Assembly (NCBI GenBank): GCA_015056145.1
Contig: SVGY01000004.1
Location: forward strand, 124,001-188,000
DNA: 64,000 nucleotides
Origin: Clostridiales bacterium
Lineage (GTDB): Bacteria > Bacillota > Clostridia > Christensenellales > Aristaeellaceae
Direction of reading: 5' to 3'
In this document: positions 17,793 through 26,120 of the stretch, one piece after another
How the letters are laid out: the number at the start of each line of letters is the position of its first letter
Numbering within the stretch: position 1 is the first letter of the stretch
Notes under the pieces: model-generated
The model's input: the letters and a program-made list of their open reading frames with translations, nothing else
What the model was told of the DNA's origin: nothing
Database searches by the model: none
Position numbers and translations under genes: made by a program

Positions 17793-18809
17793 ATGGAAAC
17801 TTTTGAATTTCTTGGCTTGACCGTATATCCTTTTGGCCTGTTCATTTCTATGGCCGCCCTTCTGCTGCTGGTACTGATGGGCGTTATGGGCTACTCCCGC
17901 AAACTTCCGCAGGGAACCGTTCGTATCTTCGGTATTTTGGCGGTGCCCCTTGGAATCGTTTTTGCCAGAGTGCTGTACTGCCTGATGAATATTCCGTTCT
18001 TTGTGGGCACCTATGAGAACCCTGCGCTGATGCTTCGCTTCTTCGATGGCGGCTTCTCTCTTTCCGGCCTGTTTATTGGCATGCTGCTTTCTGCCCTGCT
18101 GGCAGCAAAAATCAATAAAGCTTCCTTTTCCGACCTGATGGATGTTTTTGCCGTTGCCCTTGGCGCTTTCCTCATGCTGGTGTTCCTCGGTGAAAAACAT
18201 ACCGAACTGGGTGTGGGCAAACCTCTTGAAAATCCTGGCTGGATCGCCGAAAATCTTCCGTTCCTCTTTATCACTCACAAAATGGGCAAGAATATCGAAT
18301 ACCGTATGGCCGTATACCTTTATCAGGCAATTTTCAGCGGTATCCTCTTCCTGGTTATGCTCAGCCTGTTCCTTGACAAGAAAAAGGCGGCAGGCCGACG
18401 CTCCGGTGATCTTGCCCTGATCTTCTTCTCCGTTTTCGGCGCAGGGGAAATACTCCTGGAAAGCCTCCGGGACGATGGCCATATGCTGCTTATCTTCCTG
18501 CGGGTAGGCCAGCTGTGTGCCGTCATTATGCCCCTTGTATGCATGATCATCCTGAGCGGCCGTTACAAAAAAGAGGGCTGTAAAGGCCATGCCGCCTTAT
18601 TGATCAGCTGGCTGGCTTTCATTGTATGCATTGCGGCGGGCGTATTGATGGAGTTTGCTCTGGATGGGCGCCTTGCCACCGGCATGTCGCTGCTCCAGCG
18701 TTATGCAATTCTTGCTGTGATCTGTATTGCCGTTGCAGCATTGCCACTTTTCCTTCTGATGAACCTGAAACGGAAAGCAGCTGTTGCCATGGATAGCAGC
18801 CCTGCTTAA
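17793..18809 (+). CDS. Lgt-family membrane protein with degenerate active-site motifs
   Basis: 338 residues with eight or nine membrane segments. The layout follows prolipoprotein diacylglyceryl transferase: a FDGGFSLSGLFIG stretch where Lgt has GGLAIHGGLIG, and a late GEILLESLRDDGH where Lgt has a GRF-iE--R pattern. The catalytic His of the HGG motif is Ser here, the GRIGNF signature is replaced by LMLVFLGE, and the conserved Arg before the late Glu is missing. Two extra C-terminal membrane helices extend it. So the fold is likely Lgt-like, but normal lipoprotein modification is doubtful and it may be a paralogue with another role. Confidence 0.65.
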   Translation: METFEFLGLTVYPFGLFISMAALLLLVLMGVMGYSRKLPQGTVRIFGILAVPLGIVFARVLYCLMNIPFFVGTYENPALMLRFFDGGFSLSGLFIGMLLSALLAAKINKASFSDLMDVFAVALGAFLMLVFLGEKHTELGVGKPLENPGWIAENLPFLFITHKMGKNIEYRMAVYLYQAIFSGILFLVMLSLFLDKKKAAGRRSGDLALIFFSVFGAGEILLESLRDDGHMLLIFLRVGQLCAVIMPLVCMIILSGRYKKEGCKGHAALLISWLAFIVCIAAGVLMEFALDGRLATGMSLLQRYAILAVICIAVAALPLFLLMNLKRKAAVAMDSSPA

Positions 18810-18819
18810 GGCGCAGATT

Positions 18820-19302
18820 ATGCTCTGTTTTCTTGTACACAACACTCCTCTTGGAGCAATCACACTGGAAGAAGAAAGCGGTGCCCTTACCGCATTGCAC
18901 TTTGGAATTGCCAGATGCAATAATGCCCTGCCAGAAAAAACCTCTCTGCTCATGACAGCAGCCAGAGAATTGGACGAATACTTTTCCGGCAAACGACACT
19001 ACTTCGACCTTCCGCTTAATCCGTCCGGCACACCCTTCCAGCTTCGGTGCTGGGAGGTGCTGTGCCGGATTCCCTATGGCGACACCATAAGCTATGGTGA
19101 AGAAGCGGTTCTTTTGGGCAATCCTAAAGCATGCCGGGCAGTAGGCATGGCAAATCATCGCAATCCCCTACCGATCTTGATCCCCTGTCACAGGGTAATC
19201 GGTAAAAACGGTCAAATGACAGGCTATGGTGGCGGCATAGCCATCAAGGAATATCTTCTAAGGCATGAAGCCTTCTGGAAAGGACGGACAAGCTATGGAT
19301 AG
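18820..19302 (+). CDS. ogt: methylated-DNA--[protein]-cysteine S-methyltransferase
   Basis: Suicide DNA-repair protein that removes O6-alkyl groups from guanine. About 160 residues with the active-site block ILIPCHRVIG (acceptor Cys) preceded by AVGMANHRNP, and helix-turn-helix DNA-binding residues upstream (GTPFQLRCWEVLCRIPYG). The ATG at 18820 lies 10 bp after the Lgt-like stop with AAGG upstream. The frame extends back into the Lgt-like gene, but that part does not resemble the family. Its 3' end overlaps the pyruvate kinase start by 8 bp. Confidence 0.9.
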   Translation: MLCFLVHNTPLGAITLEEESGALTALHFGIARCNNALPEKTSLLMTAARELDEYFSGKRHYFDLPLNPSGTPFQLRCWEVLCRIPYGDTISYGEEAVLLGNPKACRAVGMANHRNPLPILIPCHRVIGKNGQMTGYGGGIAIKEYLLRHEAFWKGRTSYG

Positions 19303-21052
19303 ACAACGCAAAACAAAAATTGTCTGTACTCTCGGCCCCGCAACAGAGGATGACAGCATTCTCAGAGAAATGATCCTTTCAGGCATGAACGTGGCACGGC
19401 TCAATTTTTCTCACGGCAGCCATGAAGGTCATCTGAAAAACATTCAGCGAGTACGCTCCATGAGCCAGAGCATGAACAGGCCCATCGGCATCATGCTGGA
19501 CACCAAAGGGCCCGAAATTCGCCTGACCACTTTCAGGGACGGAAAGGCAAACCTGAAAAAGGGGCAGCTTTTCACCCTTTGCACCTATCCGGTGGAAGGA
19601 ACCTGCGAAAAAGCCTCCATTACCTACAAAAACCTGCCCGGCGACGTAACTGCAGGCAGCCGCATCCTCATTGATGACGGCCTTGTGGGCATGACTGTGG
19701 AAAGCGTATCCGGCGATGAGATCCTTTGCCGGGTGGAAAACGATGGTGTTGTATCCAATCACAAGGGAATCAACGTACCTGACGTGGAACTGAGCATGCC
19801 TTTCATCAGCGAAAAAGATCGTGATGATATCATTTTTGGAGCACAACACGACGTAGACTTTATTGCCGCCTCCTTCACCCGTACTGCCCAGGATATTCTG
19901 GAAATCCGCAAACTGCTCAGCGATATCGGCAAAAAGAATATTTCCATCATTGCCAAGATCGAAAATATGCAGGGTGTTCAGAATATTTCAGAAATCCTGC
20001 GTGTATCAGAGGGCATCATGGTAGCCCGTGGCGATTTGGGTGTGGAGGTACCGCTGGAACAGGTGCCCGTCATTCAGAAGATGCTTATTCACAAAGCATA
20101 CAGCAGTGGAAAGCAGGTCATTACCGCCACCCAGATGCTGGACAGCATGATGAAAAACCCCCGACCCACACGGGCTGAGTCCACGGACGTAGCAAATGCC
20201 ATATACGACGGCACAAGTGCCATCATGCTTTCCGGCGAAACGGCAGCAGGCCTTTATCCCGTCCAGTCCGTACAGACCATGGCCCGCATCGCCCTGACTG
20301 CCGAAGGGGATATCAACTATGTGAAGCGGTTTAAGGAGCGCGCTGCCGAACAAAGCCCCGATATCACCAACGCCATTTCCCATGCCACCTGTACCTCTGC
20401 GCAGGATCTTGGCGCCTCGGCCATTATCACCGTGACCAAAACCGGCAAAACCGCCAAGATGATCTCCAAATTCCGGCCCGACTGCCCCATCATCTGCTGC
20501 ACTACGGACAGAACCGTTCTTCACCAGCTTTGCCTCAGCTGGGGCGTTATCCCGCTCATGATCGATGAAGTGTACAGCACCGACGAGCTTTTTGAAAGCG
20601 CAGTGGAAGCCGGCGAAAAGGCTGGGCTCCTTCACGATGGCGAGCTTGTTGTGATGACTGCCGGTGTGCCCCTTGGTATCGGTGGCACCACCAACCTCAT
20701 GAAAGTGCATGTGGTGGGCCATATTCTGGTTACCGGTCAGGGCGTTACTGAGCAGGAGTGCTGCGCCAAGCTGTGCGTCTGCAAAAATGCCGATGATGCG
20801 TTGAAATCCTTTGCAGATGGCGATATCCTCGTTATTCCGCAAACCAATAATCAACTGCTTCCCCTGATAAGAAAGGCCAGCGGCCTGATCCTGGAAAGCG
20901 ATGATCCCAACGGACATGGCGCCATAGCCGGCATGAGTCTCAACCTGCCGGTAATCATCGGCGCAGAAAATGCCACCAAAATACTCAAGAGCGGCGCAGT
21001 TGTCAAACTGAGTGCAGAGCACGGCACGGTTTCCAGTGTGGATACCCAGTAA
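19295..21052 (+). CDS. pyk: pyruvate kinase with C-terminal PEP-utilising-type domain
   Basis: Glycolytic enzyme converting phosphoenolpyruvate and ADP to pyruvate and ATP. 585 residues: the N-terminal KIVCTLGPAT motif, MLDTKGPEIR, the catalytic-loop sequence IIAKIENMQG with the active-site Lys, and MVARGDLGVE. An extra domain of about 80 residues follows the usual C-terminal domain (GDILVIPQTNNQ...), like the phosphohistidine-swivel extension of Bacillus and Geobacillus enzymes. The start at 19295 overlaps ogt and has AAAGGACGG upstream. Confidence 0.96.
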   Translation: MDRQRKTKIVCTLGPATEDDSILREMILSGMNVARLNFSHGSHEGHLKNIQRVRSMSQSMNRPIGIMLDTKGPEIRLTTFRDGKANLKKGQLFTLCTYPVEGTCEKASITYKNLPGDVTAGSRILIDDGLVGMTVESVSGDEILCRVENDGVVSNHKGINVPDVELSMPFISEKDRDDIIFGAQHDVDFIAASFTRTAQDILEIRKLLSDIGKKNISIIAKIENMQGVQNISEILRVSEGIMVARGDLGVEVPLEQVPVIQKMLIHKAYSSGKQVITATQMLDSMMKNPRPTRAESTDVANAIYDGTSAIMLSGETAAGLYPVQSVQTMARIALTAEGDINYVKRFKERAAEQSPDITNAISHATCTSAQDLGASAIITVTKTGKTAKMISKFRPDCPIICCTTDRTVLHQLCLSWGVIPLMIDEVYSTDELFESAVEAGEKAGLLHDGELVVMTAGVPLGIGGTTNLMKVHVVGHILVTGQGVTEQECCAKLCVCKNADDALKSFADGDILVIPQTNNQLLPLIRKASGLILESDDPNGHGAIAGMSLNLPVIIGAENATKILKSGAVVKLSAEHGTVSSVDTQ

Positions 21053-21071
21053 GTATTTGGAGTGGTAATGG

Positions 21072-21656
21072 ATGGATTTTCTTCAAATCGGCTTGATCGC
21101 ACTTGGGCTTTCCATGGATGCATTTGCGGTGTCCATGTGCAAGGGCCTGAGCATGAAGCATCTAAATTGGCGGCATGCGTTCCTCATCGCCTTTGTTTTT
21201 GGCGCATTCCAGGCGCTGATGCCCCTGGCGGGATGGTTTCTTGGCACCCGGTTTGAAAAATACATCCTTCGGCTGGATCATTGGATCGCCTTTGTTTTGC
21301 TTGCGTATATCGGCGGGAAGATGCTGTGGGATGCCATCCGTTCCCCGGATGATGCAGCCATTTCCCGCACCGAATCACATCTGAACCTGAAAGAATTGTT
21401 GATTCTTGCTCTTGCCACCAGCATAGACGCACTGGCAGCAGGCATCACTTTTGCAGTACTGAAAACACCCATCCTGCCTTCCGTTTTGATCATTGGATCC
21501 GTAACGCTTACGCTGTGCATAACAGGCATAGCCATTGGCTACCGTTTTGGCAGCAAATACGAAAGAGCCGCCCAGATTCTGGGCGGCTCGGTGCTTATTG
21601 GTATAGGTACCAAAATACTGCTGGAGCACTTGGGAATCCTGTCATTCCCCTTCTGA
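21072..21656 (+). CDS. mntP: manganese efflux pump MntP
   Basis: Integral membrane exporter that protects against excess Mn(II). 194 residues, six hydrophobic segments, with the duplicated signature containing Asp: SMDAFAVSMCKGL near residue 14 and TSIDALAAGITFA near 116. It follows pyruvate kinase by 19 bp, so it is probably co-transcribed; there is no room for a yybP-ykoY riboswitch. Its last 15 bases overlap the convergent zinc-ribbon gene, and a perfect hairpin lies inside its 3' part. Confidence 0.93.
   Translation: MDFLQIGLIALGLSMDAFAVSMCKGLSMKHLNWRHAFLIAFVFGAFQALMPLAGWFLGTRFEKYILRLDHWIAFVLLAYIGGKMLWDAIRSPDDAAISRTESHLNLKELLILALATSIDALAAGITFAVLKTPILPSVLIIGSVTLTLCITGIAIGYRFGSKYERAAQILGGSVLIGIGTKILLEHLGILSFPF
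21565..21589 (-). terminator. strong hairpin inside mntP, possible terminator for the leftward tyrS operon
   Basis: Perfect 11-bp GC-rich stem (GAGCCGCCCAG and its complement) with a 3-nt loop. On the minus strand it is followed by a T-rich stretch (TTTCGTATTT); on the plus strand no T-run follows. It lies about 50 bp beyond the last leftward gene, so it could end that transcript inside the convergent gene. Confidence 0.5.
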
Positions 21657-21863
21657 TTCCGCTTCTTCGTCATTAAGAGGACGATCAAAAACCGGGGTGA
21701 ACCATTCCACATCCTTCAGTTTTTCAAGCTCCTCTCTGGAAATCATGGAGGCTGTGCCAAGGCAGGCGTTGCAGCGATAGCCGCATTCCGGGCATACGCA
21801 GGCCTGGTGTTCGGTCTCTGATTGAATCATAAAGGCTTCACAATGAGGGCAACCGCAGCGCAT
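21642..21863 (-). CDS. small zinc-ribbon protein
   Basis: Not assigned to a function. 73 residues with CPHC, then CVCPECGYRCNAC, consistent with a zinc ribbon, then an acidic C terminus. It is the last gene of the leftward tyrS-yigZ run, 28 bp after yigZ, and its stop overlaps the mntP stop on the opposite strand by 15 bp. The dense CxxC pattern and operon position make it likely to be real despite its size. Confidence 0.65.
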   Translation of the reverse strand: MRCGCPHCEAFMIQSETEHQACVCPECGYRCNACLGTASMISREELEKLKDVEWFTPVFDRPLNDEEAESEGE

Positions 21864-21891
21864 TCCAATCGCTCCTTTGCTTTTCTGATTT

Positions 21892-22527
21892 TCAGACCTC
21901 TTCCTCCCATGGAGAAAAGCTTTCCTCCATGAGGAGGGATTCGATACGGCCGTCAGTGACTCGGGTCAGATCTGCCAGCACCGCTTGAGCGTCCCGCTGA
22001 CGGATGCTTAGCTCGAAAGCCACCGCCGAGGTGAATTCGGTATTTTCCAGCCTGACGGGCATAGTCTTTAATGCATGCTGTATCTTATCCCACAGAGGAT
22101 AAGCCACTTCCAGCATGTATTTTTCTGTGGCATGCATCTGACAAACCTTTGCAGCATCCAGTGCAAGTGCGCAGGTATGGGAATAAGCTCTCACGAGGCC
22201 GCCCGCACCCAGCAAAACTCCGCCAAAATAGCGGGTCACCACAACAGCACAGTCTACAACGCCACGGGCTTTCATCACTTCAATGATGGGCATACCGGCT
22301 GTTCCGCCAGGTTCTCCATCATCGCTGTAACGCATGATGCCGGCATTTTTGCCGATGATGTATGCATAGCAGTTGTGGGTTGCATCCCGGTATTGCTGAC
22401 GCTTTTTATCCAGAAAGGCCAGCGCCTCCTCGGTGGTGGTCACCGGGGCGGCGCTGCCGATAAAACGGCTTTTGTTGACGATATACTCGTCCTGGGCTTC
22501 CTGCAACAGGGTCTTGTATACGTCCAT
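21892..22527 (-). CDS. yigZ: YigZ/IMPACT family protein
   Basis: Conserved protein related to eukaryotic IMPACT; the bacterial role is unclear. 211 residues from the ATG at 22527 (MDVYKTLLQEAQDEY), with NKSRFIGSAAPV, the family block YAYIIGKNAG...DDGEPGGTAGMPI, and VVVTRYFGGVLLGAGGL. A second C-terminal domain resembles the DUF1949 type. The start lies directly after the tyrS stop (TAAAATG), so translation is probably coupled. The longer open frame back into tyrS is not used. Confidence 0.92.
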   Translation of the reverse strand: MDVYKTLLQEAQDEYIVNKSRFIGSAAPVTTTEEALAFLDKKRQQYRDATHNCYAYIIGKNAGIMRYSDDGEPGGTAGMPIIEVMKARGVVDCAVVVTRYFGGVLLGAGGLVRAYSHTCALALDAAKVCQMHATEKYMLEVAYPLWDKIQHALKTMPVRLENTEFTSAVAFELSIRQRDAQAVLADLTRVTDGRIESLLMEESFSPWEEEV

Positions 22528-22528
22528 T

Positions 22529-23758
22529 TTACTTAAGCACAAGGCGGCAGTAGCTCTTCTTGCCCTTACGGAGCAGAAGTCCCTCTTCGCCAAACTGGCT
22601 GGCTTCGATGCGTGCGTCGATATCCGTGCACTTTTCATCGGCCACCATAACTGCGCCCTGCTGCACCATCTTGCGGGCTTCGCCACGGCTGGCGCAAAGA
22701 CCGCAGAGGTTGAGCAGCGTGGTAAGACGGCTGTCCTCGTTGAGCATATCCTGAGTCAGTTCAAAAGTAGGAATATTCGCACTGTTGGCGCCGCCGCCAA
22801 AGAGAGCCTTGGCCGCTTCCTGAGCCTTGATGGCTTCTTCCTCGCCATGAACCAGCTTGGTTACTTCGTAGGCCAGAATTGCCTTGGCCTCGTTGATCTG
22901 TGCATCCTTCAGTGCACCCAGGCGGCGTACTTCGTCCATGGGCAGGAAGGTGAGCAGGCCGAGACACTTCTCCACATCCTTGTCATCCACATTGCGCCAG
23001 TACTGGTAGAAATCGTAGGGAGTGGTTTTGGCAGGATCCAGCCAGAGTGCGCCCTTTTCAGTCTTGCCCATCTTGCGGCCATCGTGGGTCAGAAGCAGCT
23101 GGAAGGTACAGGCGAAGGCTTTCTCCTGTTCCTTGCGGCGAACCAGGTCAGCGCCGCCCAGCATATTGCTCCACTGGTCGTTGCCGCCCATTTCCAAACG
23201 GCAGCCGTAACGGTTGAACAGCTCCAGGAAGTCGTAGCTCTGCATCAGCATGTAGGTAAACTCAAGGAAGCTGAGTCCGTTTTCGGATTCCATACGGGCC
23301 TTGTAGCAATCTGCACGCAGCATGGTATTGACGCTGAACATGGAGCCGATATCCCGCATGAACTCAATGAAATTGAGGTTACGCAGCCAGTCGCCGTTAT
23401 TGACGATGATGGCCTGGCCTTCAGAGAAATCGAGGAAGCGACTCATCTGCTTCTTGATGCATTCCACGTTCTGATCGATGGTCTCAACGGTCATCATCTT
23501 GCGCATGTCGGTTTTGCCGGAAGGATCGCCGATCATGGCAGTACCGCCGCCCATGAGGGCGATAGGCTTGTGACCGGCCTTCTGCATGTGGGCCATGGCC
23601 ATGATCGGAATGTAGTGGCCGATGTGCAGGGAGTCGGCGGTGGGATCAAAACCCACATAGAAGGTGGTGGGCTCCTTCAGTTGCTCGTAGAGTTCCTCCG
23701 GGAAGGTCATCTGGGCAAGGAATCCTCTTTCTTTCAGGATATCAAGTACATGTGTCAT
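22529..23758 (-). CDS. tyrS: tyrosyl-tRNA synthetase
   Basis: Class Ic aminoacyl-tRNA synthetase charging tRNA-Tyr. 409 residues: the HIGH-like LHIGHY near residue 47, the KMSKS-like KMGKT near 232, and a C-terminal S4-type RNA-binding domain ([21 protein letters not shown]). There is no leader of its own. It is the third gene of an operon whose first gene is preceded by a T-box with a UAC (Tyr) specifier, so its expression should follow uncharged tRNA-Tyr. Confidence 0.97.
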   Translation of the reverse strand: MTHVLDILKERGFLAQMTFPEELYEQLKEPTTFYVGFDPTADSLHIGHYIPIMAMAHMQKAGHKPIALMGGGTAMIGDPSGKTDMRKMMTVETIDQNVECIKKQMSRFLDFSEGQAIIVNNGDWLRNLNFIEFMRDIGSMFSVNTMLRADCYKARMESENGLSFLEFTYMLMQSYDFLELFNRYGCRLEMGGNDQWSNMLGGADLVRRKEQEKAFACTFQLLLTHDGRKMGKTEKGALWLDPAKTTPYDFYQYWRNVDDKDVEKCLGLLTFLPMDEVRRLGALKDAQINEAKAILAYEVTKLVHGEEEAIKAQEAAKALFGGGANSANIPTFELTQDMLNEDSRLTTLLNLCGLCASRGEARKMVQQGAVMVADEKCTDIDARIEASQFGEEGLLLRKGKKSYCRLVLK

Positions 23759-23779
23759 AGCAAATCATTCTCCTTTTCT

Positions 23780-24285
23780 TCAATTATTTAAACTTTTTTC
23801 ATATGCTGCAAGGGTCAGACCCGGTTCGACCTCAAGCCTTGCTCCCGTATCCTGGTAACCGGCAGCCTCGTAGCAACGACGGTTCTTTTCCAGATCAGCG
23901 GGAAAATCCACATAGAAGCGTTTGCGCCCTCCAAGCTTTCTTCGGCAAGTTTTATCGCCTTCTGGGCAATCTTTCTGCCTTGTTTCTCCGGCAGAATAAA
24001 CATTCTCTGCAGATAGTATTCGCCAGGTTCAAGATTCTGGAAGAACAAACCTTTTCCCTGGCTGCGGTACCAAAGTCCGCCAACGATGGCGCCATCGCAA
24101 AGAATAGTGAAAGGCTGAAAAATGGGATTATCCAGTCTCGTGAGAATATCCTCGGGGCCCCGCAGAAACGGATTTCCTGCATCGTGGTACCTTTCATATA
24201 AGGGAAGAAATGCCTGTTTCTGTATTGATGAAAGGATTTCCACATCATCATGCGTCATTTTGCGAATTTCCACGGATAGCTTCAT
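23780..24285 (-). pseudogene. GNAT-family acetyltransferase gene with a -1 frameshift
   Basis: The frame from 24285 gives a GNAT N terminus (VEIRKMTHDDVE..., EYYLQRMFILPEKQGRKIA), then turns into unrelated sequence and stops at 23815. Reading the other frame from about 23936 gives the expected GNAT C terminus: GRKRFYVDFPADLEKN, then CYEAAGYQDTGARLEVE, with a stop at 23780. One missing A in a GAAGAAAGC run near 23936-23941 would join the two. It overlaps the aminotransferase stop (ATGA) and precedes tyrS. It may be a true mutation or a homopolymer sequencing error. Confidence 0.85.
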
Positions 24286-25472
24286 GCCATGTTCTCCGCA
24301 AAAAGAGTACGAAGTATGCCCATTCCTTCCTTGATCTGCTCAAGAGTGGAGCCCGAAAAATTGAGCCGCAGGGTGTTGTGATGCCCTCCATCGGGATAGA
24401 AGAAGGTTCCGGGCACATAAGCCACGCCGTTTTCCACCGCCTTGTCGAAAAGCTTCGTGGCGTTGAAACCCTCCGGCATCTCCACAAACAGGAAAAGTCC
24501 GCCTTCGGGACGGGTATAGCGGGTTCCCTCGGGGAAGGTTTCCAGTTCCCTGAGCATGGCCTCCATCTTTACCCGATAGCCGGGAAGGATGCTTTCAATA
24601 TGAGGCGCAAGCAGTTCCCTGCGCAGGAACTGATCTACGATGGCCTGATTCAGGTTAGGAGTATGGAGATCAGTGCCTTGCTTACCGATGGCGCATTTAC
24701 GGAGAATGTCCTGCTGCGCCACCAGATAGCCCACTCTCAAACCAGGGCTGACAATCTTGGAGAAGCTGCCCATATAGACCACATAGCCTTCCTCGTCAAA
24801 CTCCTTGATGGTGGGCAGGTGCTCCCCTGAGTAACGCAGATCCCGGTAAGGATCATCCTCCAGTACAAGGAAACCATATTTCTTGGCAAGCTGAGCGATG
24901 GATTTGCGCCGTTCAAGAGAAAGGGTACGTCCCGAGGGGTTCTGGAAATTGGGAATTACATAAAACAGTTTGGGATGATGCTCCTGAGCTGCCTTCTCCA
25001 CTTCTTCGGGAATGACGCCTTCATCGTCGCTGGCGATAGGCACAAGATTGGCCTGATACAGGTTCAGGGTCTGCATATTGCCAAGGAAGGTGGGGCTCTC
25101 CACCAGCACGGTATCGCCAGGATTGAGCATGGCCTTGCAGATCAGCTCCATGCCCGCAGTGCTTCCGGTAGTGGGAAGCACCGTGGATTTGTCCGCCTTG
25201 AAAGAATAGCTCTTGTTAAGGTATTCAATAAGGCTTTCCAAAAAGGGCGGATATCCTTCCGTTGCGCCATACTGCAAAATGCGCTTTCCATCGCTGCTAA
25301 GCACTTCCTCTGCGATTTTGGCGCAGGCCTCGTCAGGCAGGGCATCCAGCGAAGGATTGCCTCCGGCGAAAGAGATCATGTTGGGTCTTGCCAGAACCTT
25401 GAATATTTCACGGATTGCACTTCCCGTCACCTTGTCAAAGCGGGTTGCAAAGCTGAGTCCTTCCGGCAGCAT
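24282..25472 (-). CDS. PLP-dependent aminotransferase (class I, LysN/AadAT-like), probably aromatic
   Basis: Fold-type I aminotransferase. 396 residues with ISFAGGNPS near residue 35, the PLP-contacting YGATEGYPPF, NFQNPSGRT and DDPYRDLRY, and the Schiff-base Lys in MGSFSKIVSPGLRVG. It resembles the 2-aminoadipate/aromatic aminotransferase group; the substrate is not fixed by the sequence. It is the first gene behind a tyrosine-specifier T-box and shares an operon with tyrS, suggesting a role in tyrosine or phenylalanine formation. AAAGGAGG lies upstream of the ATG. Confidence 0.88.
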   Translation of the reverse strand: MLPEGLSFATRFDKVTGSAIREIFKVLARPNMISFAGGNPSLDALPDEACAKIAEEVLSSDGKRILQYGATEGYPPFLESLIEYLNKSYSFKADKSTVLPTTGSTAGMELICKAMLNPGDTVLVESPTFLGNMQTLNLYQANLVPIASDDEGVIPEEVEKAAQEHHPKLFYVIPNFQNPSGRTLSLERRKSIAQLAKKYGFLVLEDDPYRDLRYSGEHLPTIKEFDEEGYVVYMGSFSKIVSPGLRVGYLVAQQDILRKCAIGKQGTDLHTPNLNQAIVDQFLRRELLAPHIESILPGYRVKMEAMLRELETFPEGTRYTRPEGGLFLFVEMPEGFNATKLFDKAVENGVAYVPGTFFYPDGGHHNTLRLNFSGSTLEQIKEGMGILRTLFAENMA

Positions 25473-25496
25473 AATGGTTTACCTCCTTTACTGATG

Positions 25497-25531
25497 AAAA
25501 AACGCCTTCCCCCGAAAAACGGAGGAAGGCG
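25497..25531 (-). terminator. T-box regulated terminator
   Basis: Minus-strand stem CGCCTTCCTCCG / CGGGGGAAGGCG with a 5-T loop, followed by six T. Mutually exclusive with the antiterminator that contains the T-box core. Confidence 0.9.
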
Positions 25532-25758
25532 ATAAATATCGCGGTACCACTTCCAATTCGACGCTGTTGCGTCCTCAGAGGCGACAGTAAAAACGATCAC
25601 CCTGCGCTGTAAACGGCGCACCGTCGAGCCGCTACTGTCATTTCACGGTCGGGCTCCGGGATGTATTCACCTGCCTGCCGCCATTCCCTTCCACCAACCG
25701 GGAACTCTCTTTAGGCGTGCATGTGCGGGTTACTCTTTCCCTTCACAGCCTGTGAGCA
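25497..25758 (-). ncRNA. T-box leader riboswitch, tyrosine specifier (UAC)
   Basis: Untranslated leader on the minus strand that senses uncharged tRNA. Stem I closes by GGCU/AGCC and GGGA/UCCC. The specifier loop has AGUA on the 5' side and GUGAA-UAC-A on the 3' side, placing the UAC (Tyr) specifier at 25663-25665. The AGAGAG and GGUGGAA apical elements are present. The antiterminator T-box core AGTGGTACCGCG is at 25540-25551; its UGGU bulge complements an A discriminator, as in tRNA-Tyr. A terminator hairpin (25503-25531) with a T-run ends the leader. Confidence 0.93.
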
Positions 25759-25759
25759 C

Positions 25760-25788
25760 ATTATAGAGAAGAAGTGGCAGAAAGTCAA
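25760..25788 (-). promoter_or_regulatory. promoter of the T-box/aminotransferase/tyrS operon
   Basis: Minus strand: TTGACT (25783-25788), a 17-bp spacer, TATAAT (25760-25765). Transcription would start just before the T-box stem I. Confidence 0.85.
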
Positions 25789-25824
25789 GGAAGAATTTTT
25801 TCTTTTGGGGAGTAAACACAAAAA

Positions 25825-25854
25825 TTGACTTTCCTGCTCTCTATCACTTATAAT
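25825..25854 (+). promoter_or_regulatory. promoter of the cobalamin riboswitch/btu operon
   Basis: Plus strand: TTGACT (25825-25830), an 18-bp spacer, TATAAT (25849-25854). It is back to back with the T-box promoter; their -35 boxes are 36 bp apart. Confidence 0.8.
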
Positions 25855-25874
25855 TTATCCGACAAATGAAAATG

Positions 25875-26062
25875 GGTGTATCTGCATGGAAACATGCGAC
25901 GCAGGTCTGAAAACCTGCGCCATGGGAATCAGGTGCAAGGCCTGAGCTATCCCAGTAACCGTGAAGCTGACGAACGGGCAACGTGCAAGGGGCACAGCCA
26001 CTGCCGCAGGGTGGGAAGGCGTCCAAGTAGAATGAAGCCAAGCCGGGAGACCTGTTTACACC
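25875..26062 (+). ncRNA. cobalamin (B12) riboswitch
   Basis: The P1 stem is GGTGTA (25875-25880) with TACACC (26057-26062). Internal conserved elements are in order: GGGAATCAGGTGCAAG, the AGTAACCGTGAAGC region, the B12-box-like GCCACTGCCG and AAGCCGGGAGACCTG. It controls the following BtuFCD-type importer, so B12 binding should lower uptake. A terminator hairpin lies 60 bp downstream, indicating transcriptional control. Confidence 0.93.
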
Positions 26063-26120
26063 AAAATCGTTCTCCTGGGGATGAGAATGGCGATTGGCTT
26101 TCCAAAAAGGCCTTTTTCGT

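Noticed and set aside
21053..21071. yybP-ykoY manganese riboswitch for mntP
   Set aside because: Only 19 bp separate pyruvate kinase and mntP; there is no room for the aptamer.
23759..23814. A separate T-box directly upstream of tyrS
   Set aside because: The gap is short and is largely the true 3' end of the frameshifted GNAT gene; the only T-box is upstream of the aminotransferase.
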